From Astropecten irregularis (lineage: Eukaryota; Echinodermata; Asteroidea; Paxillosida; Astropectinidae): 64,000 bases of DNA. The first letter of the stretch is position 1; each line of letters starts with the position of its first letter. The translations under genes were made by a program, and so were the position numbers. This document shows positions 11,252 to 23,200 of this stretch, one piece after another. The stretch lies in assembly GCA_963971285.1 (NCBI GenBank), contig OZ020252.1, forward strand, positions 20,063,662 through 20,127,661. The letters run 5' to 3'. The notes under the pieces were generated by a model. The model did no database searches and was not told the origin of the DNA. It was given only the letters and a program-made list of their open reading frames with translations.

Positions 11252-14200
11252 CTACATTTCCATTTCAAGAATCTCTGAAATGTAATAATCGATAGTGTAG
11301 TTACCCATCCCGATGACCGAATCTTGGAAGGACGGTCGGACTGCCGGGACGACAACTATGGAAACAAAAACTGAAGCGACGAGAAAGGCAAGGCAGAGGA
11401 AGAGGGCCAGACCTCGTCGCCAAACAAGCTGGGCAGTGGACAACCTACTGAGGGTCAGCACCTGGATGCCTCCTTCCTCATTACTTCCCTCCTCTTCCTC
11501 CTCCTCATTGTCCCTGGTAACACCACTCTCGGGTCCTGCTATCACCTCTCTGCCATCATCGCAGTCCCTAGGAAGCATTTTTGTCGCTTCGCCGCTCGGA
11601 TCCTGCTGGTGATCATGGGACTGCTCGGCTTTCCCGTTGCATTTGGGATTCCCAACCCCTTCCACCCCGCCATCTTCTCCCGTCTCCATATCCCCTCCAA
11701 TCCTGCACTCCCTGCCACTCACACCAGCCCCGGGCTTGACTTCAACCTCCACTACCCCATCTGGACATTTTTCCAAAGATTCCAACTCCACTCCGGATTT
11801 GCTGTCGATTTCTAAAGACTCCTTTTTTGGAAGGACAGCGGCTCTCTTTTGGGCCTGGAAAAAAATGTATAAAAACAACAAATAATATCATTATTATGAT
11901 AGATGTATGTCACACAAACAACACACAAGCCCAAAATACATGTAGAAAAGAAACCCACTATGCGTGTGTGTACTGACTTTCACTTTACCATATTAACATA
12001 ATTGTGGAGACCGTAGTTCCTATAACAATTGTCACACACAAAACATGTGGCGGAAAAATTGATGTCGAGACAGAGGAGAGTCCCAAGACCTTGGAGTAAA
12101 TTTTCCTGACAATCAAAACTTTTCCTCTTAAAGGTAGTATCATACTTTTGGTTTTTGACAAAGAAATACAGATTCATAGGCAAAAATATCAAGGCAGATA
12201 CAGCAACAGTCATCTGTGAAAATTTCAGTCCTATACGGAGCTCACTTTTTGAGAAAACAGTGAAAAACGGCCACAGTATTTCTTAAGTCTTTTCTCTATT
12301 TTTTTTTTCTTTAAAAAAATAAAAAAATAATTTTGGTCCTTGGTTTTACTCTTGTGAAGATTTCTGTTTTGGTATGCTATCAAAGTACGATACTACCTCT
12401 AAAGACTTTTATGTCTAAAGTTGCAGGACTGCCTGCTCATATCGATGAAATGATCCTTGGGATATAGCAGTATGCGAGTGGTTTCATGGAATCTGATTGC
12501 CCAAAAAACAAAGATAATTGATACAAGTATGATACAACCTTTAATTGTACATTGTATGCCTGTCCACATGTATAGGCCAATAATATTTTTTTGCACAATT
12601 TTTTATTTTATTTTACGAGAACAAACCTTCACTGCTTCCTTGCCCCAATTGATGAAGAATATGATGAAAATCAGTAACAGTACAAACTCCATTGAGAATG
12701 CCGACAGCAAGCCCAGCCACAAACCTGAGTTGGGATAAATGGAATACTGTGAGGTCATCTGTCTGACCCACTTTTAGAAGACCTCAATCTTGTCAACATG
12801 CTGTACTACGCATTTTTTTTTTTAAGTACGGCCGATTCCCAATAGTGCGCCCCCAATAGTTTGCAACGCGTTGGCCAATCACAATGCACGGAATTGGTCA
12901 AGCCTTTCCAGATGCACATTAGGTCGACAGATTCCGTGAATTGTGATTGGCCAATGCATTTCTCTTGGGGAACACCGGAATAGTCCCTTAAAAAAGACAA
13001 GTAATGACTATCATACCTTTTAAGCCTAAGCCCACATTAAACATCAATAGGACACCGAGGGGCAATCCCACAAGGAATCCTAAGACACATACAACGGCTC
13101 CCACGTACTGATAGCCACATCCACGTAGAATCCCAAAGGATGCAGCCTGATTCAATAGAACAAAAATAAATAATCAGGATTTTGTGTTAAAGGTACAGTA
13201 CAGGATTGCTAACATACCCAAACAGAGATCATTAACAGATTTACGTATAACTTTCAGGATATGAAGATGGTGCTGGTAGAAACATGTACCGTTAACATAT
13301 TTCTGCCTGAAATGCTGTATTTATCCAGAAATTAGTAAAACGGAGACCGAAAACAGTTTTGATCTCAGGTTAAGATCAAAACCATTCTTCATGTTTTAAA
13401 GGAAAACTGAGTCGGTTTTTCGCTATTTTTTCGTGACTCGGATATCCAATTGAGCTCAAATTTTCACAGGTTTATTATTTCATGCACATGTTGGATGATA
13501 CAAAGTGTGAGTGGTGTTCTGTGACCATTTAAAAAAAAAGGCAAACGGATTTTCACGCTACAGTATGTTTTACACGTGTGAATATATTTCAGGTCCACCC
13601 TGTGTAACCCCTTCCATATTTCAACATGGAATGCAAAATGCACTTCAAGACGTTCAAATCACCACTTTCAACTCACATAAAAAATCATCAGCACAGGTCA
13701 ACTGGTCTTAACCTCCTCAGTAGGGTCGAAGAATTAAAAACAAAGACCAAAAACAAAGGCCGAAAAATAGAGAAATAAACATTTTCTAATGGAAAACTAA
13801 AGCATTCTTTTTAAGACGTCAAACTTACATTGACACTATCACAGATTTCACCGATGCAAACAATCAGAGCAACGCTTTCAACCAGCTGAATTACATCTCT
13901 ATTCAAAAAGAAAAAATGCTTGGAGTTAGGAGGGGCCTGACACGTTTCGATCCTAGCAGGATCTTTCTCAAAGGCTATATGACAAAAGATCATTTTCCCC
14001 AGGTGTACATTCCAAGTATTCAATATAATTATGACCTTTGAACGATCTAAATTTGATCTCTGGGGCAAATTTCTTCATTTTAGAAGAGCATGCACGGATT
14101 TACTGAGCAAATCACCAAGCTTTTAGCCAATAGGGCACCGCGCTGGAGCCCTTTATATCGACGCTATAGTTACCCGGATGTTCGGAGAAATTTCACAATG

Positions 14201-17200
14201 GTTACGTATAAGTTAATTGGGCAACGTGCAACTCGTTTGTCTGAACATCTGAATGTGACGTCACGAGTGCGGAGCCCAATTCCACACGATGGCCATTACT
14301 TGCTTGTTTCTTGTTTTCAGCATAACATTCTGCATGTCTCTATGGACAATGCTCTTCAGCATTAATATCCAGTTTCCCGGTGGAGACCGTAGTAATGTGT
14401 GGTGAGCAGCTCTTGTCTTGTGCGGTAGGTGCAGAGGGCTAGGGTTAATATCCAGTCCCCCAGTGGAGACTGTGGTAATGTGCGGTAAACAGCTCTTGTC
14501 TTGTGTGGTAGGTGCAGAGGGTTAGGGTTAACATCCAGTCTCCCGGTGGAGACTGTAGTAATGTGTGGTGAGCAACTCTTATCTTGTGTGCCAAGGTGTC
14601 ACCATCTCCCTCAGCCAACTGAAACCCAAGATGACCCAAGTGACCTGAATTTTCCCACAATAGGTAAACGGTCAAGAACTGATCTTACACTTCTTTGGTG
14701 AAGATGTAGCCTAAGACGCTTCGGAGGGAATATATGATGATCATGTACACGACACCAAGGATTGCTGTAAGAAAAGATGAGAAAAATTGACGATCAATGT
14801 TGCCAAGGAATTCCAACTTGCTTTCACCATTCTGCACTTTATACCGGCAAAAGTTCTACGTTAAAACTAAATATTTTCATGGCAACAGGAAGTATACAGG
14901 CACACAAGCAACGCCCTCCCCTGCAATTAAACCTGAATCCATCCCAACCGCTATTAAGGAAGGTGCAAACACCGTAGCACTCACAACCAATCCCAAGCCA
15001 GTTGAAATCGACCACCGGTCCCCAACAATCAACCATTAAAATAAGAAAGTTTTAAGGATCATAAGGGCAGAATTCTGCAGTATTAAGCCAAGCCATGAAA
15101 TTGGGCCCTATTTGGACTGGGCCCAAGTTGAGAAAACATAAATGAGAAGCCATTACACAGTTAGGGTGTATGAGCTCTACTGATTTGTGCTTTTCAAACT
15201 CCATCAATATTTCCAGGAATTACCTGTGACGATGACACAGCAAACTGCCGTTATGTGGGCCTTTGTGGGTCTGTTTTCACCCAAATAATTTCCAATCAAA
15301 ATAGCTCCACCGATGCCCACACCAGCGGACACCTGTTACAAAAACAAATTTGCTGAAAGGTGAACAAATAAAAATTGACTGGAGCAGGATTCGAACCGGC
15401 GACCTCCCGGCTCCTGAATACTGTACAGGCGCTCTACCAACTGGGGCTAATTTCATAAAACTGATAAGTACAAAAATTTGCTAAGCATGACATTTCTGTC
15501 TTAATAAAAACTGGGTTAACAACCAAATTTCCATGTGTTGTGTATCACTTGTGATTGTTCTTTGGCTGTTGTTCGTTGACCATGAATATCAAATGGAATT
15601 TTCAATGGTGGTTTGTTTTATTGGGCGAGACATTTTTGTGCTAAGCAAATATTTGTGCTTAACAGTTTTTATGAGCTATCCAGCTCTACATTGGTGGTGT
15701 CCCTCATAGACAATTATCTGCAGCATTGCTAATGTTGCACGTATCTTAAATGATCTTTTGGGATATATCGGTATGTGAGTAGTTTCATGGCTTCTGACTG
15801 CCAAACAAATTAATTACCATCCCATAGGGGACATGTGTACTTACAGACCAAGTGATCCCACATGCACTGAATAGCACTGCATGTGCTCCTACTGTAGTTT
15901 TTCCATATAACCCTGTCAATGGAACAATATAAACACAGTCAGTTGCAATGCAAAAGCAGTAATACTGCTATAAGAAAGAGGCATGGCTATCCATCGATCG
16001 AGGGATATGATTCTCCACCTTCAGTAGGTAGGTATAGAGGTTTTGCTATCCATGGATCGAGGGATATGGCACTCAGCCTTCAGTGAAAGGATATAGAGGC
16101 GTGGCTATAAATCGATCGAGGGATATGGCTCTCCACCTTCAGTGGATGGATATAAAGGCGTGGCTATCCATCGATCGAGGGATATGGCTCTCCACCTTCA
16201 GTGGATGGATATAAAGGAGTGGCTATCCATCGATCAAGGGATATGGCTCTCCACCTTCAGTGAAAGGATATAGAGGCGTGGCTATCCATCGATCGAGGGA
16301 TATGGCCCTCCATATTCAGTTGACGTAGACAGAAATACACGGTGTCCTTACCAGTGATAAAGAATCCAGCTTCTAGACACCACCACTCTACGCAGACTGT
16401 TCCCATGCCGGCTATTGATAACTTGGTGATGATATCCCATTCCTGTAGACAATCCCAAGACCAACCTGGCATACAGACAACAAACAGATCATAGTCTCTT
16501 AATTTACTCATAACAACAACAAACAAACAAACAAACAAACAGTTTAGGCGACACATTCTGCAAAGTTGATATTTTTTTCTAGTCAAAAGGTTTGGCTTCC
16601 AAAGGGACATCATTATCTCAATGTAATGTCTGACTATTAAAGTATCTTCCTATTGGCATATTATTATTGCATTGACTTACCAGGCCAAGTCTTCTTGTAA
16701 ATTTTTGTCTTGCAGATGTAGCCTAAAATCATGACGACGCCAAGATAGTACGTGATCACTTGGGCCGCTACTGCCCCTCTGCATATAAAGATAACAATAA
16801 AGTAATGGAGAAATAGTACAGTGCATATACATGTACCAGAATAACTCAAGTTATGCTTAATCCACATCCATTTTTTACACTGTGTACTATTAATCAAATG
16901 ACTCTCCAAAGAGCAGATCTGAAATTGCTCCCATTTGAACCAGAATCACTTTCCTGGGTTGACATTTCTAGCGAACGTTCCTTATATAAAAATACTTCTC
17001 TTTGCGACAAATAGCTGCACCTTGGAAATTCCTCCTTTTTGACTTCAAACCAAATATCAGTTTCGTGAAAACCTTGTGGAGACCTATACACCTTAAGAAT
17101 TTCCCTGTGGAGACATATTCAACCTACAGGGTTCTAGCCAGACCAATTTTAGTGGTGGGCTCTAGAAATGAAGTTGAGCCCTTGTTCGCTACATGTACAG

Positions 17201-20200
17201 ATATATGGTAGGCCTACGCTAAAAATTGGAAATTATATCGTCTTGTAAACATTGAGAATCAGTGCTTCACATTTCAAAACACAGAAAAAGAGTGAACTTT
17301 TATTCAGGAATGTGATCAAAATTCACGATAATTGGCAATACTTTTATCCACTCTGCGGAAATTTGTGCTGGACGGTCTGTTCTCGGTCTCCACATGGCAC
17401 CAGATATGCATTCAGCACAGATTTTATAAAGGACCCATTGTTCCCCCACCATTGTCATTTTGTCTAGTGTTCAACTTTATAGTATGTCATACTGCAATAG
17501 ACTATTATAAAACAATAGAAAATAGAAAATACTAGTACCACTTTATTGACTAACTAGAGTTTAAAATGTGCATAAGCCTTCGTAGCAACAACCAGTGGCG
17601 TCACCAGACTTTTGAGTTTGGGGGGGCACAAGGGGGGCACTAGCAATTGTTGGGGGGGCACTACAATAATATATATTATATTTTTTTTCACCAACCCAAA
17701 TCTCAAATGGGGGGGCACGCGGGGGGGCACGAGGTTTTCCAGGGGGGGCACGTGCCCCCCCCTGGCCCCCCCTTGGCGACGCCACTGGCAACAACTACTT
17801 TGCATCTGATGATGTTACGAAACCATTTTAAACTCTAATTAGTCAATAAAGTGCTACTACTATTTTCTATTTTCAAGCCTGGAAATAAACGGAGGCCATG
17901 GCCTTCGTTGCCCTGGTTCTTGGCCTTGGCGCCCCTTCAAATATTTCCATAGACATTATGATTTTCCAATGGAAGTGCCCCTTGCAATGGAAAAGTGGCC
18001 TTGCCCCTTTCAGAACATAATTCCAGGCCTGCATTTTATATTGTTATCTGACTGACCCACCATTATATTATGAAACTCTCTCGTGCAAAAATCTCATCAC
18101 ATCAGCCATTTGGCTACACCTGGCCTAATACAATTATAACCACTGGTAGCGGCTACATACTTACAGCAGTCCCAACTCTAAAGCTGACACCATGAGGAAG
18201 TGTATGAGGATATTCAGTGCACCCATGATCAAGATGATGATGAATAGAGGCCGCACTACACTCTGACTTTCAAGGTATTTCACCAGTACTATAAAAACAC
18301 TGTCCGCCTGGAATAAAAGCAAAATCAGTAACAGATCTCAGAAAAATTGTTTCAAGGGGTTAGGTGAGATGGTAGGGATGACAGACATAAAACATTTTTT
18401 GTAAAACAATTACAAATGAGACTGATCAATTAAGCATGGGAATATGTATGAAAAAAATCAGTTTTTAATACCGTTGGGCAGGATTGAGAATGGATGGTAA
18501 TTTATCGTCAAAATTGTACACTTTATGTTTGCCATGCATGATTTGAATGTAGTACACAGTACATGTTTGTATACAGTTTTGAAAACTGAAACAATTTCAT
18601 ATTGTCTTTCCTGAATAAAAATAATTTATTACGAAATCTAATTTGAGGTTGTAGAGATGAATTTTATTATGTTCCAAACAAAAGAAAAAGAAGAACTGAA
18701 CTTAAACATTTTCATCTGAATTTAAAAAAAATCTGAATGCGGGCGGCCGGGCGGCCAGAGGGCCAGACGGACAAACAAAAATCAGTATTACATAGGCTAG
18801 TAGTGACTTCGCAGCTTGCCATAAACCACGATCAACACAAGTTTATTCAGGAAACTTACGGGCATGGCTGCGATGAATACCATTGCGTAGCCACTTGCCA
18901 TTCTGATGAGAAAAAAAAACAATTATGAAAAAATAAACAAGCAACAACCAGCTGGTGCCAATGCAGCTGTATCTCATTGTTGGCCTTACGAAACAGGTAG
19001 TGTTAAGGGCATGTTACACAAGAAAATTTAAACAGGCAAATTGGAGGCAACCAAGTACATCGCATTCAACGGGAAAGTTCTGGTAGCACTAAAGTCATTT
19101 TTCTGGTAGTTTCTCACTGACTGTAAAATTATTTAAAAATTGAAAGATATTGATATTTCTTCTTGGCGATTGCCTGGAACTGGTTGCCTGTACATTGCCT
19201 TGTGTGGAATGGGGCTAATAGTCCCCAACAATGGTTATATTTTGATAGACCTTTCTTTTCCGGTTCGAATCCAGCTCCAGCCAATTTTTCTTTCTTCACT
19301 TCTAAATGACAAATTCAGTTTCCCTTGTGGTTATTTGACGATTATAGACCTTTCTTTTATTTACAAACATTGGCTCGTGGTTGGCATGGGCGGCCAAATG
19401 TTGCAAAATCATTTCGTCTTTTCAACAGATGGCATGACCAAATTCAAAATGTTTTATACAAACTTTCCATAGCTGTACAAAATACACACCATCATTGCTC
19501 GTGTTGTTTCCATTACATTCAGCAATATCTTTCAATGCTTATGAAACATTGTGTACAAATTGTGGTAATTTTCTATGCCCGGCTTTGATGGCTCCCACAT
19601 GTAGTTTCCATCTTGGTTGGCAAAAACTTGGGCTGTGACGTTGCAAAAGAATGGTCTATACACATATACAGCTGATGTACAGTATTAACAAATATAATAT
19701 GGATGGCCAATAATCCTGGCACCACATTGCCAGTTTAACTAACCATAGACACCAAAGCCATCTGATACTCCACTGTACAGATAGAATTTCATCCATCAAC
19801 ATACAATTCCTTATTTATAAACTATTATGAAATATATACCCTGCATACTATTATGACTGACCCGGTATATGTATACATTACGATCCTGCATTTGCTTACT
19901 GAGGCAGAACTTGAGAACAAAAAAAATATACCCAGGCTAAAGTCGCAATTGGAGAATTATGATTTTTAAACACAGGATGGTAAAATGAAACCTGCCGTCA
20001 GGGTCTGATTCACTGATTCAATTTAAAATATCTGTGGTCATATCCAAAGATTATATAGCACTACGGCCAAGATGGAGAACTCTCCACTGAAATGCGTAAT
20101 TGCCATCATGGGCGCCATTCTGGTGTGAGGGCGGGCTCTCCGTGTACGGAGTTTTAATCACATGATGTCAGCGATGTGTGCAGTACTTGCAAAAGTAGGT

Positions 20201-23200
20201 CCAGAAAACCACAAATAAATTGCAGTTTTCATATTCAGTGGCTTCACATCAATAGGTTTCAATCAAATTCAGACCAACATTTTGCCTAACACTCCTCTTT
20301 TCTTTGATAAAACTTCCAGCCCCCATATGTCCCGTGTACAAACTACTCGCTATTTGCACACCAGAATGGTGGATCACGACCTCCATAAGAATTAACACAG
20401 GTGAGATGGTAAGTTCTCTATTTAATCTTTGGTAATATCTTCCATGCTATTCCTATGGATATTTGGCACTACATCATCAGCCTGACATAAACAAAACCTC
20501 ATTGAAAGGTGAACAAAGACAAATTGACTGGAGCGGGATTCAAAGTTGTCAAATCGACGACCTCCTGAATACCGTACACTAGCACTCTCTCAACTGACCT
20601 ATCCAGCCCCATATTGGTGGTATCCCTGTTACAGTACAGTCAATTATCTTTGTTCGTTTGGCAGTCAGAAGCCATGAAACCACACACATCCCAGGGATCA
20701 TTTTATCGATACATGCAGCAATGCCGCAACCTGAGAAACAGTACATGGGGGATCACTCAAAGAGGATACAGCTTTTCAAGCAACAAAATCATATTTATAA
20801 TCACATGGGAAACATATGCAAATTAGGCTTGCCCTTCACCGACGTGCATGAGCACTGTATACACATGGGAAACGGATACATGTATATAACACCTGATATA
20901 CATGTAACATATGCATGTGGTTTTTAGCTGAAGTCGCTGGTTCTACTGTACTTGAACAGTATGAATATGACATAAAACATTATATCCTGAACAAACATAT
21001 GGGCGGACTAACCGTGCAATCTGCGCATCTTGTCCAAACAACAAGAGGATACCTTCAGTGTTGAGAAGAATCCCACTGCATATGACAGCGACCAGTATGT
21101 TGATGAACAGAAAACGCTGCAGGATTATCCCAACGCGTTTCTTGTTTTTACTCCCATATGTCTAAAAGAAGAACAAAAGTGCATATTGAAACTTTTTCAA
21201 AATCAGGTTTTGTTTGATTGTTTGTTTGTTTGTTGGGGTGTCTGTTCGTCCATCCCTTCATTCGTCCGTTTATTCACTTGTCCGCTTATTCCTTTGTTCA
21301 TTCGTCTGTTCAATTCATTCGTTTGGTTGTTTACTTGTTTGCTTGATTATTTGTCTGTTTGTTTGTTGGGCATTCTTTTGTTTGTTCATTCATTCGTCAG
21401 TTCATCCGTTCTTTTGTTTGTTTATTTGTTGGGTGTGTTGGGGTGTTTGTTTGTTTGTTTGTTTGTTTACGAGGACAATGATGCATCTGCTTTCCAATCT
21501 AATATTATATCTAGGGATGTCATTCTTGTTACATGAAAATGGAGGTCATATTGAATACAATGCAAGTCTGTAATGAAGTAGAAACATCTATCGGCTACTG
21601 AACTAGCGGCTAGCTAGTTCAGAACTGTCACAGCTTGCAGTGTGGATAGGCCTTAAATCATCCACTATTTACCTGGGAAAACAGAGTGTCAGCACTTGTG
21701 TTGAACCCAATGACAACCGCCCTCCAGAACACGTGAATAATCTAAGTAGTGAGAAATGAAATTCAATTGAAAAATGAACGAAAAATTTACTGGAACAGGA
21801 TTCGAACCAGCGACCTCCTGAACACCGTCAGTTCCCCTTGTGGTTTAATATTTGATGATTAAATTAAATTTAAGAATAAACAAAAATTACACGTTTAGTT
21901 GGCCGTTTACCTGAAATTTGTTTTTCGATTCAAATAAATACAAAACATAATAAATGTATGTACCGGTAATACAAGCAATAAACTGCTGCAAACTTCTCAT
22001 CAACCAAAATAAGGATCTGAACTTGCTTGAAGTTACATAGGTCTGAAGTTTCGCTTGAAGTTTCGTTGTTGCAGGATCTTTCAACATTTGAGAAAGATCC
22101 TGCTAGGATTGAAATGTCAGGCCCACCTAACTTCAAGCTTTTCAAAAATAAAAATGAAAAAATGTTTTAAAATGATATAAAAAAATAAACTTCAACAAAG
22201 TGCTGGGCAAAATCGGGTAATTTCATATCCAGTTACTGACTGCAAAGGAAATCAGGTTTATAATGTTTAACCTACATAATCACGTGTGTGATTTATCGTA
22301 TATACGTCATTCTTCAATGTGATTTTGGCTTTCAGAATGCTTTTACGATGTTATTCTTTAGATCAAGCATTTAGATCAAGTACACAATGTTTCTTTCAAT
22401 CAGTATGTGAAAAGCATGTTTCTACTTGGCAAAATGGACAAAATAACTGACTGTAATTAAACAGTTTACACTTTTTGGGTTGCTGAGCATGAACCAAAGG
22501 TTCGTCCCTTTTTTTCCTTTCAGTTTCGGTTAACGGTTTGCGGAAATTTGTAACCGGATAATTAAATCCGGGTCGGCTAACCTTTAACCGGATAAAAATC
22601 CCAGCACTACTCCATCACAAATCCTATGGATCAATGAATTTACTTTTGACTAGTTTGGGCAAATGAAAGCAAAGCATGAGAGGAATAGAAGGAGAGAGTA
22701 ATTTACCGCCTGCGCTAGGGAGGAAGCAACAATCTCGTCCTTTCCAAGATGCCCAGAGAAGATGATGGAGGTCATAGGGTAGACCATGATGGCGACCATA
22801 TACAGAATCTATACGTCATGACAGCAAAATAGCAAAATGAGAATACTACCAACGTGAAATAAGCAGATTTTTAAAAGGAAAAGCAAAGACAATTTTGTGA
22901 CAAAATCAAATCTGTAAAATAATCTGACACTTGATTAATATTAGAATTAGAATTAGAATTAGAATTAGAAATGTTATTGTCTGCATAATAAAAACACAGA
23001 CATTTTGTTTCCATTGGCACCTATCTACAAAAAAAATATATACAAAAATACGTTAAAATAAGAACACATTCCACAGAAATTACACAATTTCAAAAGACAA
23101 AATATTCAAAGTATTAAAATCCACAAGAGCGAGCAGCAAACACACAAATAATTACCCTATTTACATGTATGAATATTATAACAATGATCCAATTATGCAA

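Noticed and set aside
15390-15440. Possible tRNA gene on the minus strand (boxes A and B)
   Set aside because: It belongs to a repeated SINE with a degenerate anticodon loop, found in many copies. It is not a functional tRNA gene.
15985-16322. Regular 59-base repeats resembling a CRISPR array
   Set aside because: The units abut with no unique spacers, and the DNA is a eukaryotic intron. It is a minisatellite.
21030-21573. Two ORFs of 168 and 119 codons rich in Phe/Leu/Cys
   Set aside because: They are translations of TTTG-type simple repeats plus the antisense of MATE exon 4. The apparent membrane helices are an artefact.
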